Source: Rhizobium sp. Root482 (GTDB lineage Bacteria > Pseudomonadota > Alphaproteobacteria > Rhizobiales > Rhizobiaceae). From it: a stretch of 49,132 nucleotides of DNA. A program made the position numbers and the translations under genes. The notes below the pieces were generated by a model. The model saw nothing but the letters and a program-made list of their open reading frames with translations, was not told the origin of the DNA and did no database searches. The stretch spans positions 341,361-390,492 of the forward strand of contig NZ_LMFA01000020.1 of NCBI RefSeq assembly GCF_001426565.1, written 5' to 3'. Positions 1 through 9,491 of this stretch are shown here, in pieces (positions within the stretch are counted from its first letter, which is position 1; every line of letters starts with the position of its first letter).

Positions 1-235
1 GATGGGGCATTGGAAGTCTCTCGCAAATGGGAGGCGTAGAAGAACCTGAGAAGCGCGGCAAAAGACACCGAAACGGGGCACGGCATGTGTCACCTATACT
101 TACTTACTGAGGCACCTGTCGTGCCCCGGCCGATCCTGCCCGTCCTGAATAAGGCGAAGAGATCGAAACTGCGCGAAGCCACGGGCAGCATTTGTCGCGT
201 GATTGCCGAAACACGTCCCTCCACGGAGCACGAAA

Positions 236-685
236 ATGGAAGAGCAAAAGCCCAAGCCCGTCTTCGACAACAACCCCATGCCCTTTGGGCCTTTCGTCGT
301 GCTGTCGCGCAGGGCCGCCGAAGCAATGGAAATCCCCCATTTCTGCGGGCTTCGCCGTTGTGCCCGCTACGGAATGTGTCGCGGCAAGCTGAAGCGCCGG
401 GCCATTCCGGTTTCCCTCTGCCAGGCGCCGGATTTCGCGGCCTGGCTGCCGCTCTGCATGGCCGGCGCCGATGATGGCTGGCTGGAGCTCTTCATCACCT
501 ATTGGCACGTCTGTTGGGACGATCATTTTTCCATGCCCATCGATCCGCCGCGGGCGGCCCCGCAGCGTCGGCCTCTCCACGTCCAATGGCCGCATGCCGA
601 TCTCTGCGCGCCCGAGACCCTGTCGCCCTATCTCAATCCCGGCAATGGACCGTCATCGCCCGCTGGATACTCATCCGGTGCTTGA
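236..685 (+). CDS. Cysteine-cluster protein of unknown function
   Basis: 149-residue protein that I do not recognise. The ATG at 236 is preferred over the in-frame ATG at 203 because a GGAG lies just upstream (CCACGGAGCACGAAA). Residues ~32-43 hold three cysteines and a histidine in a tight basic cluster (HFCGLRRCARYGMC), followed by two more isolated cysteines within the next 50 residues, a pattern that could bind zinc or a metal cluster. The C-terminal third is Pro/Trp-rich. There is no signal peptide or membrane segment, so a cytosolic protein is inferred. The gene stands alone, with no operon partner visible, and its downstream neighbour is on the opposite strand. Coding status rests on length, start context and rhizobial codon use. 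Confidence 0.6.
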   Translation: MEEQKPKPVFDNNPMPFGPFVVLSRRAAEAMEIPHFCGLRRCARYGMCRGKLKRRAIPVSLCQAPDFAAWLPLCMAGADDGWLELFITYWHVCWDDHFSMPIDPPRAAPQRRPLHVQWPHADLCAPETLSPYLNPGNGPSSPAGYSSGA

Positions 686-829
686 CGTGGTCCGATGCTG
701 TGCCATCATTTGCCGGAGATAGCCGAAAATGGTTTTGAACGGCAGATGCGCGATCACGATTCCGGCTGTGGACGCTGTGGACCATGTATGCGAGGCGGCG
801 GCTGCCAGCCGCCGTCCACGCCTGTTGCA

Positions 830-1417
830 TCAGTCGGCTTGGGAGTCATCGACCAATGTTTCGCGAATTTGGTCGATCTTGCCGATCTCGTCTCCAACGC
901 CAAGAATGCCCTTGGCCCATTCCAGCGACGCGTCCGAAACGGTTGTCGTGCCAGCTGCGGTCGCCAGGGCTTCCCGCAGCGTTTCGTCGGAATACGCTGT
1001 CCCGGGCGGAACCGCATCAACCCCGTTGGCGGCTTCGTATTCCGCGTAGCCGCGCGCATAGGCAAAGACATCGGCGAATCGTGGATCATTCGAGTTGAGG
1101 TAGGCGTGGTAGTTTCGTTTCAGAGAGTTCAGGCCAGCCCGCTCTGCCGCGTCGGCCTTGGCAATTTTGGAGTTGGGCTTGGCGTCATTCGACCGGTTCT
1201 TGCCGTTCCTGGCGTCATCGCCGCCCTTCGCCGCAGCTTTTCCATGTCCGCGGTCGGATTTGTCCTGTCCCGAGCCGTTGCCACCATGGCCGCCGCTGCT
1301 TTCATGACCGCCACCGCCACCTTGGCCGCCATTCTTGGCCAGGGCGCTTCCGGCAGGACTGGCCAGTGTCAGGGCAATCGTGACGAGCGTGGATGTGATC
1401 GCTGTTTTCATCAACAT
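830..1417 (-). CDS. Gly/His-rich secreted protein, unknown function
   Basis: 195 residues beginning with a clear signal peptide (hydrophobic stretch ~8-24, Ala-x-Ala-type cleavage near residue 27). It is followed by a low-complexity Gly/His/Lys/Asp segment (about residues 28-85) and a more ordinary helical C-terminal domain (about 85-195). The start is the first of two closely spaced ATGs, because AGGAG sits 7 bases upstream of it. The C-terminal half has regular alternation of charged and hydrophobic residues, so it probably folds, while the Gly-rich part is probably a flexible linker. I infer a periplasmic or extracellular location. No family is recognised. Confidence 0.7.
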   Translation of the reverse strand: MLMKTAITSTLVTIALTLASPAGSALAKNGGQGGGGGHESSGGHGGNGSGQDKSDRGHGKAAAKGGDDARNGKNRSNDAKPNSKIAKADAAERAGLNSLKRNYHAYLNSNDPRFADVFAYARGYAEYEAANGVDAVPPGTAYSDETLREALATAAGTTTVSDASLEWAKGILGVGDEIGKIDQIRETLVDDSQAD

Positions 1418-1649
1418 GAGTTTTCTCCTGGTTTCTCTTCAGCGCGACCTCGGCGCACTTTCCGATACCGCAAGATTGCGGTAATCATGACATCTTCAAG
1501 TAGAATTGGGACCAATGCTTTGCTAACCGGGACCTAAGTCTTAGAGCCCGCCTCGAAGCGTGCGACCGATGGCACGGCGAAGTGCCGGGCATCGTCCGCC
1601 TTGGCGATGCAAGCAACGCATTCACAACCTCGCGAAGATCGGTGATGCC

Positions 1650-2072
1650 ATGCCGCAGACGATCATCTCCATTCAGACCCGCGGCCCCGGCCTTTACGAA
1701 TTCACCGGAGAGGTCGAGGCCTTCGTCGCGGCAAGCGGCGAGGGGGAGGGGCTTCTCACACTCTTCGTTCGCCATACCTCCTGCTCGCTGCTTATCCAGG
1801 AAAATGCCGATCCCGATGTCAGGCGCGATCTCGATCGCTTCTTCAAGCGCCTGGTGCCGCCGTCCGACGATCCGTCGATGGCCTGGATCTCGCATCGGGC
1901 CGAGGGACCGGACGACATGCCGGCCCATATCAAGGCGGCGCTGACCCAGGTCTCGCTTTCCATTCCGCTTTCCGGCGGCCGGCTGCTGCTCGGCACCTGG
2001 CAGGGCCTCTATCTGTTCGAGCACCGCCGCCATCCGCACCGGCGCGAGATCGTGTTGCATCTGGGCAGGTGA
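1650..2072 (+). CDS. YjbQ/UPF0047 family protein
   Basis: 140 residues of the YjbQ (UPF0047) family, small trimeric proteins reported to have weak secondary thiamine-phosphate synthase activity; the physiological role is unsettled. Family hallmarks visible are the HTSCSLLIQEN segment (~residues 43-53), the DPDVRRDLDRFF segment right after it, an HRAEGPDDMPAHIKAAL segment (~83-99; the family's conserved His and Glu) and the terminal GTWQGLYLFEHR motif. The length is normal for the family. The start at 1650 is chosen over the GTG at 1560 because family members begin just before the first beta strand (M-P-Q-T-I-I). Confidence 0.88.
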   Translation: MPQTIISIQTRGPGLYEFTGEVEAFVAASGEGEGLLTLFVRHTSCSLLIQENADPDVRRDLDRFFKRLVPPSDDPSMAWISHRAEGPDDMPAHIKAALTQVSLSIPLSGGRLLLGTWQGLYLFEHRRHPHRREIVLHLGR

Positions 2073-2118
2073 GGATTCGCGTGGGCCGCCGGCACTCCCC
2101 GGCTCGGTTCTTCATTGG

Positions 2119-2143
2119 GGAACAAAAACAGGGGTTTGGCGTT
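2119..2143 (+). promoter_or_regulatory. Candidate EcfG/RpoE2 general-stress promoter
   Basis: GGAAC at 2119-2123, a 16-base spacer, then CGTT at 2140-2143. This is an exact match to the alphaproteobacterial EcfG-type consensus GGAAC-N16/17-CGTT. It lies 49 bases upstream of the ATG of the NTF2-like gene at 2193, a normal distance for a promoter. The consensus is known; its use here is inferred. Confidence 0.65.
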
Positions 2144-2192
2144 AAGCCGGCAGCCGTGCCACGATGCCGGCGCGGATTGCAGGGGAAGACCG

Positions 2193-2597
2193 ATGACCGA
2201 CGCGCAGACCATTGCCAGCCGCTTCATGGATGCCTTGAACGAGCGCGATTTCGAGACCCTCGCCGGTTTTCTCGATGAAGATGTGGCGCTCGATACGATG
2301 ACCGGCCAGCGCACTATCGGCGCCCTGCCGCTGCGCATGGCGATCATGAGCTATTTCCGTCATTTCGACGAACAGTTCAGCGACATGGTGCTGATGCACG
2401 ATGCCTTCGGCCAGCGCGTCGCCGTCGATCTCACCGCGCGCGGCCATTACCGCGAAACAATGGAAGGCTTTCCGCAGGCGAGCGGCCAGGCCTATTCGAT
2501 CCCCGGCGTCTTCGTCTTCGAATTCGAAAACGGCGCTGTCACCCGGCTCAGCCATTATCGCAATGCCCGTGTCTTCGAACAGGCCCTGTCGCGCTGA
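2193..2597 (+). CDS. NTF2-like (SnoaL/ketosteroid-isomerase fold) protein
   Basis: 134-residue protein with the organisation of the SnoaL-like/NTF2-like fold: an N-terminal helix with A-S-R-F-M-D-A-L-N-E-R-D-F, the L-A-G-F-L-D-E-D-V stretch, and a C-terminal sheet ending in E-F-E-N-G-A-V-T-R-L-S-H-Y-R. The fold covers isomerases, hydrolases and binding proteins, so the substrate cannot be named. The start at 2193 has AGGGGAAG upstream, and the longer frame from 2115 would begin inside the candidate stress promoter. That promoter suggests general-stress control. It is a single gene, with nothing in operon visible. Confidence 0.78.
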   Translation: MTDAQTIASRFMDALNERDFETLAGFLDEDVALDTMTGQRTIGALPLRMAIMSYFRHFDEQFSDMVLMHDAFGQRVAVDLTARGHYRETMEGFPQASGQAYSIPGVFVFEFENGAVTRLSHYRNARVFEQALSR

Positions 2598-2758
2598 GCA
2601 CCACCCATCCTTGCGGATAAGCTTCGTTGAACGTGAACCCCGGATGAATGCAAGATTCCGGTTCCGTTCAGCCGCCCGGATCTAGTCTCCCTGCAATGCC
2701 CCGAAACAAGCGCGGGCGGACAGACAGAGCTTTCAGACCACCAATCGGAGATACATCC

Positions 2759-3145
2759 ATGCGACAGATTTTTGCCAAATTGGCGCTTGCCGGCCTCATC
2801 GGACTTTCGGGCCTCGGCGCCGCCACGGTTCCCGCTTCGGCCGATACGCTGTCCTTCCGCATCACCTCCGGCGATGCCGTCAAGGTGCAGTATCGCGAAG
2901 GCCGCCGCCATGGCGACGAGCGCGACTGGAACCGCGACCGCCGCCACGGTCATGGCTGGGGCCATCATCGCCGCGGCCGCTGCGATCCCTGGCTTGCCAC
3001 CGACAAGGCCCGCGCCCGCGGCCTGCACCGCGCCCGCGTCGTCGATGTGACGCCGCGCCGCGTCGTCGTCGAAGGCCGCCGCCACGGCGCCCATCGCTCC
3101 TATGTCTTCGCCAATGCCCGCGGTTGCCCCTTCATCGGCCGCTGA
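2759..3145 (+). CDS. Small basic secreted protein, unknown function
   Basis: 128 residues: signal peptide (hydrophobic ~5-25, Ala-Ser-Ala cleavage near 28), then a mature chain very rich in Arg and His, including an H-G-H-G-W-G-H-H-R-R segment (about residues 61-70). Two cysteines (in R-C-D-P-W and G-C-P-F) bracket the C-terminal half and could form a disulfide in the periplasm. The histidines suggest metal binding, but this is inference. The ATG at 2759 is chosen because it begins the signal peptide; the longer frame from 2648 adds a non-hydrophobic leader that would hide it. Confidence 0.7.
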   Translation: MRQIFAKLALAGLIGLSGLGAATVPASADTLSFRITSGDAVKVQYREGRRHGDERDWNRDRRHGHGWGHHRRGRCDPWLATDKARARGLHRARVVDVTPRRVVVEGRRHGAHRSYVFANARGCPFIGR

Positions 3146-3351
3146 TCGCAGCGGCTGAACCCGCTCTTTCCGTCCTGTCTCCCCCGGCCGGCGGAAAGCC
3201 CGCCCCCACGGTTCGCCGCGGGGGCGGATGTGTTTGTAGAGGCCGACAAACATCTGAGCGAGGACGCAGGACGCAACCGCTGGCGGCTTTGTTCCCGGCG
3301 GAACTGAAGAAAACGCGGAAATGTAAAAGACTGGAATCGTTCCCTTTTATC

Positions 3352-3376
3352 GGAACCTTTGGGCAATCCGGGTGTT
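3352..3376 (+). promoter_or_regulatory. Candidate EcfG/RpoE2 promoter
   Basis: GGAAC at 3352-3356, then 18 bases, then TT at 3375-3376 (local -10 TGTTT). It fits the Sinorhizobium RpoE2 form GGAAC-N18/19-TT but lacks the first base of CGTT. The end of the motif is 27 bases before the ATG at 3403. Confidence 0.5.
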
Positions 3377-3402
3377 TAGACGCCATAAGAAGGACCAGTC
3401 AG

Positions 3403-3567
3403 ATGCAATATTCGATTTCACATGATGATCAATCCGCCGCCCGCCAGTTGCGCCCTGTCGTCATAACCGTCGTCGTCGCCAAACTTGCGGTTTTCGCTCT
3501 GTTGATGACCACGATCAACCTGCAGGCGCCCATGCCGGTCGCCATCGAACTCGCCGAGATGCGTTGA
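3403..3567 (+). CDS. 54-residue single-TM membrane protein
   Basis: 54 residues with a polar N-terminus (~1-17), one membrane segment (~18-37, V-V-I-T-V-V-V-A-K-L-A-V-F-A-L-L-M) and a short acidic tail. The start at 3403 has a short AGGA a few bases upstream (AGAAGGACCAGTCAG). The longer frame from 3124 overlaps the end of the previous gene and would place the candidate stress promoter inside the coding sequence, so it is rejected. Small single-TM proteins are common in alphaproteobacterial stress regulons. Function unknown. Confidence 0.6.
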   Translation: MQYSISHDDQSAARQLRPVVITVVVAKLAVFALLMTTINLQAPMPVAIELAEMR

Positions 3568-3692
3568 AGCCCGGCCTGCCTGAGGCGAGCCATTCCCCCA
3601 TGGTCAGTGCGATTACCGACTGACCCGGTTTCCATTGTCGTCCCGCCGTCCTATATGCCGTGCAACGATCTTAGAAGCGAGGCGCAGACGGC

Positions 3693-4334
3693 ATGCTACA
3701 GGCGGGCATTATCCCGGTTACCCATTTCCAGCAGAATTGCACGATTTTGTTCGACACCGACACCAAGGAAGGCGTGATCGTCGATCCCGGCGGCGATGTC
3801 GATGTCATCGTCCAGACGATTGAAGAGAATGGCATCACCCTGAAAGCCATCTGGCTGACCCACGGTCATATCGACCATGCCGGCGGCGCCAAAGAGCTGA
3901 AGGAAAAGCTCGGCATCGAGATTATCGGCCCGCACAAGGACGACCTGCCATTGCTCGAAAATCTCGAGACCCAGGCGGAGCGTTTCGGGCTCGCGATGAA
4001 GGTTCAGAACGTGCTGCCGGACCGCTGGCTGGAGGAGGGCGATACCGTCTCCTTCGGCGATCATCATTTCGAGGTGCTGCATTGCCCCGGCCACGCGCCC
4101 GGCCATGTGGTCTATTTCAATCGCGCCCAGGGTTTCGCCCATGTCGGCGATGTGCTGTTTCGCGGCTCGATCGGCCGCACCGACCTGCCGGGCGGCAACC
4201 ACCAGCAGCTTCTCGATTCCATCCGCGACAAGATCCTGCCGCTCGGCGATACGGTCGGCTTCATCTGCGGCCATGGTCCGGGTGGCCAGATCGGCGAGGA
4301 GCGCCGCACCAATCCCTATCTGCGTGGCCTGTAG
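3693..4334 (+). CDS. MBL-fold metallohydrolase (glyoxalase II-like)
   Basis: 213-residue metallo-beta-lactamase-fold hydrolase of the compact glyoxalase-II-like (YcbL) type. The metal-binding motif T-H-G-H-I-D-H-A-G-G (about residues 56-65) gives the H-x-H-x-D-H ligands. Further ligands are expected in C-P-G-H-A-P-G-H (~131-138), G-D-V-L-F-R-G (~153-159) and the C-terminal G-H-G-P-G-G. The C-terminal E-E-R-R-T-N-P-Y-L matches the family ending. Likely a cytosolic thioesterase or hydroxyacylglutathione hydrolase; the exact substrate is unknown. The gene is upstream of, and convergent with, the BA14K gene. Confidence 0.9.
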   Translation: MLQAGIIPVTHFQQNCTILFDTDTKEGVIVDPGGDVDVIVQTIEENGITLKAIWLTHGHIDHAGGAKELKEKLGIEIIGPHKDDLPLLENLETQAERFGLAMKVQNVLPDRWLEEGDTVSFGDHHFEVLHCPGHAPGHVVYFNRAQGFAHVGDVLFRGSIGRTDLPGGNHQQLLDSIRDKILPLGDTVGFICGHGPGGQIGEERRTNPYLRGL

Positions 4335-4372
4335 GCTACAGCCGAAAGCCACGGCGTCCCGAAATCGCACAA

Positions 4373-4402
4373 TAAAAAAGGCACGCGCCCAAGGTGCGTG
4401 CC
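4373..4402 (-). terminator. Rho-independent terminator of the BA14K gene
   Basis: On the minus strand a GGCACGC / GCGTGCC stem with a 9-base loop is followed by six T. It sits 24 bases beyond the stop of the BA14K gene. Confidence 0.8.
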
Positions 4403-4425
4403 TCTCGTCGTTCGTTGTGTCCGGC

Positions 4426-4851
4426 TCAGCCTGCGTTGCAGAAATGCTGCTGGCCGTCATAGCCGGTAAAGGTCCCCGAGCGGGGCTCGAACGAGCGGTA
4501 ACGCTGCTCGCAATAGCGGTACCAGGCCGGCGACCAGGGCTCGAGCGAGCCGTAGTTCTGGACCACGACCGGACGGCGATAGACCGGGCGCGGCCGGTAA
4601 TATTCGGGCTCGGGATCGATATAGACCCGCTCCTGGTAGCGCGGCTGGCTGGCAATGGCGCCGCCGATGATTACGCCGGTGGCAAGACCAAGGGCGCCGA
4701 GCGCTGCCGCATCGCCGCCGTTATAGTGGCCATGGTGCCGGTAATAGTCTCGATGGCCTCGCCTGTGATCCGCCTGCGCCGGCGTCACCGTCGGGATGAC
4801 CACTGCAGCGGTCGCAAGGGCAAGAACAGCAGCTTTGATAACCTTGTTCAT
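4426..4851 (-). CDS. BA14K family secreted protein
   Basis: 141 residues: signal peptide (hydrophobic 6-26, cleavage near A-Q-A-D), a His/Tyr-rich segment, a Gly/Ala membrane-like stretch (~48-66), a Pro/Tyr-rich linker and the C-terminal BA14K domain. That domain is shown by W-Y-R-Y-C-E-Q-R-Y-R-S-F-E-P-R-S-G-T-F and the closing G-Y-D-G-Q-Q-H-F-C with its paired cysteines. BA14K proteins are rhizobial/Brucella envelope proteins; the Brucella protein is immunoreactive with lectin-like properties. It is a single gene with its own terminator downstream. Confidence 0.9.
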   Translation of the reverse strand: MNKVIKAAVLALATAAVVIPTVTPAQADHRRGHRDYYRHHGHYNGGDAAALGALGLATGVIIGGAIASQPRYQERVYIDPEPEYYRPRPVYRRPVVVQNYGSLEPWSPAWYRYCEQRYRSFEPRSGTFTGYDGQQHFCNAG

Positions 4852-4936
4852 TGTTTCGATCCTGTGATGGCTTGGGACTTTTTTAGTCCTTCATGATGAA
4901 AACAGGATAGTGTGGCGAAACTGAATGCAGCCTGAA

Positions 4937-4963
4937 TAAAAAAACCCGGCAAAAAGCCGGGCT
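4937..4963 (-). terminator. Rho-independent terminator of the cold-shock gene
   Basis: Minus-strand GCCCGGC / GCCGGG stem with a five-T loop, followed by seven T. It begins 30 bases after the stop of the cold-shock gene, a textbook intrinsic terminator. Confidence 0.88.
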
Positions 4964-4992
4964 TCAAACGATTGGTCGGTGGCAGGTCGGCG

Positions 4993-5208
4993 TTAGCCGG
5001 ATACTTGCAGATTGACGGCCTTGGGGCCTTTGCCGCGGCGATCCGGTTCCGTGTCGAAGCTGACCTTCTGGTTCTCGGACAGGCCATCCAGGCCTGAAGC
5101 CTGTACAGCGGAAATATGCACGAAGATATCAGCGCCGCCATTGTCCGGCTTGATGAAGCCGAAGCCCTTGTCGGTGTTGAAGAATTTAACAATGCCAGTC
5201 TCGGCCAT
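4993..5208 (-). CDS. Cold-shock domain protein (CspA family)
   Basis: 71-residue single cold-shock domain. RNP1 is K-G-F-G-F-I (residues ~14-19) and RNP2 is D-I-F-V-H-I (~27-32), the aromatic patches that bind single-stranded RNA/DNA. The chain starts [11 protein letters not shown], as in rhizobial CspA proteins, and the length is typical. It acts as a cytosolic RNA chaperone. An intrinsic terminator follows, and a 422-base gene-free stretch precedes the start. csp genes often have long regulated leaders, but none can be proven here. Confidence 0.95.
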   Translation of the reverse strand: MAETGIVKFFNTDKGFGFIKPDNGGADIFVHISAVQASGLDGLSENQKVSFDTEPDRRGKGPKAVNLQVSG

Positions 5209-5630
5209 GCGTCAGGTCCCTTTTTCCTCTGCCCGAAGCGGCGGGCAGCATTACTCTTTGCCCAGAGGCGTGTGGCAGGCAGGTCTCGATTTTCGAGGAA
5301 AGGATCCTGTGATTGCGGCCAGGCATCGAACTCCCGTCTTTGCCCCGCCGCCCGAACAGTTTACGTGCCCGGCGCGCATTTTTTAAAGGTCTTCCCATGT
5401 TCGCAGATTGCCCGAACATAGTAAGATTGCTGTGTTTGTTTTGAATTGGCAAGCAAAAGTTTTCTGACGCAAGTGTGCCGTTTTGGTTTGCTGGCCGGGC
5501 AGGCCGTCATCGAAAAATATGATTTTTCTGTATTTATATTGCAAGCTATTGAAACTATTCGTATTTGCTTTCTTTCTGTTGTTGTTTGCAGGTCATCGGC
5601 ACAGGGCGTGCCACACCGTTCGCGCGCGCA
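5209..5630. other. 422-base gene-free region upstream of the cold-shock gene
   Basis: No convincing gene. The half nearest the EamA gene (about 5400-5600) is strikingly AT-rich for this genome, with T-runs and a T-A-C-T-A-T -10-like hexamer on the minus strand near 5418. The half nearest the csp gene is GC-rich and probably its transcribed leader. I see no obvious intrinsic terminator for the EamA gene that ends at 5631. Confidence 0.4.
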
Positions 5631-6527
5631 TCAGGCTCCGGCGGCCGTGCGTCTCGACCGGCCCAGTTCGGGGCCGATTTCGACGATCAGCATGGCGGCG
5701 AAGATGATCGCGCAGCCGAGATAGCCGATCGGCGCAATGGTTTCGCCAAGAAGAAGCACGCCGAACAGCGCGGCAAACAGGGCCTCGCTCGAGAGGAAAA
5801 TGGCCGCCTGGGGCGCCGTCGTGTAGCGCTGGCCGACCACCTGGCAGATGAAGCCGATGCCGCTGGAAAAGATGCCGGCATAGAGGATTTCCGGCAGGGC
5901 ATTCGTCACGGCGGTGAGATCCAGCGGCTCGAAAACGGCGCCCGCCGCGCAGCCAAGCACCGCGCAAACGGAAAACTGGACAAGCGAGATCGCCATGGGG
6001 CGGCCGGTACTAGACGCAGCAAGGCCGACGAGGATCAGTTGGACGGCCCAGAACACCGCGCAGGCAATGGTCAGGAAATCGCCATCGGTGAGCCCGGCAA
6101 GCTGCCCGCCACTCAGGAGGAAGATGCCGAAGGTTGCCATCAGCGCGCCCGGCCAGATCACCCAATGCGGCTTGCGGCGCAGGAAGAGGACGGTCAGCAC
6201 AGGCACGAACACGACATAGAGGCCGGTGAGGAAGCCAGAATTGGTGACGCTGGTGCTCAGGAGCCCGACCTGCTGGGTGACCGCGCCGGCAAACAGCGCC
6301 AGGCCGATCCAGAGGAAACTGCGCAGGCTCGATTTCGGCAGTGGCGCTTTCGCCTTGCGATGTTCCCATAGCGCCAGGGGCGCCGCCACCAATGCGGCAA
6401 GGGCAAAGCGCAGGCCGATGAACCACAGGGGACCGATCGCCTCCATCGCCGTCGATTGGGCCACGAAGCCCGCGCCCCAGATGGCGCCGGAAAGAAGCAG
6501 CAGGGAATTGGCCTGGAGACGGGTCAC
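5631..6527 (-). CDS. EamA/DMT-family transporter
   Basis: 298 residues, almost entirely hydrophobic, consistent with about ten membrane helices in two EamA repeats (about 1-140 and 150-285). The first helix has S-G-A-I-W-G-A-G-F-V-A-Q, close to the W-G-s-n-f-v motif of the family. The second repeat ends with E-A-L-F-A-A-L-F-G-V-L-L-L-G-E, the usual conserved Glu/Gly pattern. An inner-membrane metabolite or drug exporter; the substrate cannot be read from sequence. The start is the only good ATG before helix 1. It lies on the same strand as the cold-shock gene but is too far away for an obvious operon. Confidence 0.9.
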   Translation of the reverse strand: MTRLQANSLLLLSGAIWGAGFVAQSTAMEAIGPLWFIGLRFALAALVAAPLALWEHRKAKAPLPKSSLRSFLWIGLALFAGAVTQQVGLLSTSVTNSGFLTGLYVVFVPVLTVLFLRRKPHWVIWPGALMATFGIFLLSGGQLAGLTDGDFLTIACAVFWAVQLILVGLAASSTGRPMAISLVQFSVCAVLGCAAGAVFEPLDLTAVTNALPEILYAGIFSSGIGFICQVVGQRYTTAPQAAIFLSSEALFAALFGVLLLGETIAPIGYLGCAIIFAAMLIVEIGPELGRSRRTAAGA

Positions 6528-6662
6528 GATGCGGTTCCTGAAAGCCTGGTGGTCGCCGCTTGTAGTGAAGCGACGCCGTGGCAGGGAGAGGGGATGCCTC
6601 TAGCTAACAGGTGCACCGTAGCGCCGCAAGCACGCCGATCCGGCAGGACGCGGAGCGTCGCG

Positions 6663-7832
6663 TCAGTTCTCCGCGTCGCCTGCAACGAGCCGCAGCAGTT
6701 TTCCGTCATCGCCATCGGTCAGCATCAGCACCGATCCATCCGGCGCCACCTTGACGTCGCGCAGCCGGCCGAATGTGCCTTCGAACAAGCGTTCCTCCGA
6801 CAGGATCTTGCCATCCTCGTCGCGCTCCAGCCGGGCCAGAAGCTGGTATTTCAGTGCCGTCACCAGAAGATCGCCCTCCCATTCGGGAAACATCTCGCCG
6901 CGATAGACATCGATGGCGCCGGGCGCGATCGAGGGATCCCAATAGAAGAGCGGCTGCTCATAGCCGTCCGCCGCCTGGCCGACGCCGATCTCGACGCCGG
7001 AATAATCCCTGCCGAAGGTGATGACCGGCCAACCGTAATTCCTGCCAGGCTGCGGCGCATTGATCTCGTCGCCGCCGCGCGCGCCGTGCTCGACCGTCAG
7101 CATCTGGCCGCTGGCGGGGTCTATGGTGATGCCCTGCGGATTGCGATGGCCCTTCGACCAGAGCTCCGCCAGGCCTTGGCCGCCGTCCTTGTATGGATTG
7201 TCGGCGGGAATGCCGCCATCGGGTTCGATGTGCAGGATGGCGCCGGCATGGTCCTTCATATCCTGCGCCCGGTCGCGCTCGCCGCGATCGCCGATGCCGA
7301 AGAACAGGCTGCCGTCCGGCGCAATCGCGATTCGCGATCCGAAATGCTGACCCTTGCCGGTGAACCTGTTCATCCGGAATAGCTCGCTCACCTCTTCCAG
7401 GCGTCCCGCGTCCTTCGACAATCGCGCCCGCACCAGTGCCGTGCCATAGCCTCCATCGCCCTTCACCGCCATGGTGAGGAACAGGGTCCGGCTCATTTCG
7501 AAATCCGCGGCGAGCGCAATATCGAGAAGCCCGCCCTGGCCGTGGCGGGCAATGTCGGGAAGGCCTTTTATCGGGTCCGACGCCTTGCCGTCGCGGATGA
7601 TGCGCAGCGTGCCGCCAAGCTCGCTGACGATATAGGTGCCGTCCGGCAGCACCTCCACCGACCAGGGACTGTCCAAGCCGGAGGCAACCGTCTCGACCCG
7701 GATCTGCGCCTCACGGCTTGAAAACACCTGTCCATTATCGGCGTCTTCGGCCTGGACCGCCGGTACGGCAAGAAGTGCGACCGCCAATCCTGCATATATC
7801 GGCCCCGCACCTATCGATCGAATTCCAGCCAT
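6663..7832 (-). CDS. PQQ-type soluble aldose sugar dehydrogenase (YliI/GSDH family)
   Basis: 389 residues with a signal peptide (~1-28, cleavage near V-Q-A-E), so periplasmic. The mature chain is a six-bladed beta-propeller of the glucose/sorbosone dehydrogenase family. Visible hallmarks are G-L-D-S-P-W-S-V-E-V-L-P-D-G (~52-65), G-Q-G-G-L-L-D-I-A (~98-106), the G-I-G-D-R-G-E-R-D segment (~180-188), G-H-R-N-P-Q-G (~228-234), E-H-G-A-R-G-G-D-E-I-N (~249-259) and G-R-N-Y-G-W-P, blades that bind PQQ and Ca. Expected to oxidise aldoses to lactones and pass electrons to the respiratory chain. No PQQ synthesis genes are in the window. Confidence 0.9.
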   Translation of the reverse strand: MAGIRSIGAGPIYAGLAVALLAVPAVQAEDADNGQVFSSREAQIRVETVASGLDSPWSVEVLPDGTYIVSELGGTLRIIRDGKASDPIKGLPDIARHGQGGLLDIALAADFEMSRTLFLTMAVKGDGGYGTALVRARLSKDAGRLEEVSELFRMNRFTGKGQHFGSRIAIAPDGSLFFGIGDRGERDRAQDMKDHAGAILHIEPDGGIPADNPYKDGGQGLAELWSKGHRNPQGITIDPASGQMLTVEHGARGGDEINAPQPGRNYGWPVITFGRDYSGVEIGVGQAADGYEQPLFYWDPSIAPGAIDVYRGEMFPEWEGDLLVTALKYQLLARLERDEDGKILSEERLFEGTFGRLRDVKVAPDGSVLMLTDGDDGKLLRLVAGDAEN

Positions 7833-9435
<1,603 letters not shown>

Positions 9436-9464
9436 TCACGTGGACAGACGAACTGATGCAACAG

Positions 9465-9491
9465 GGCCCGCCGGCGACGGCGGGCCTTTTT
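9465..9491 (+). terminator. Rho-independent terminator of aatA
   Basis: Nine-base GC stem (GGCCCGCCG / CGGCGGGCC) with a four-base loop and five T after it, 29 bases after the aatA stop. Confidence 0.9.

Noticed and set aside
3124..3402. N-terminal extension of the 54-residue membrane protein
   Set aside because: It overlaps the 3' end of the previous secreted-protein gene out of frame and contains the promoter-like element.
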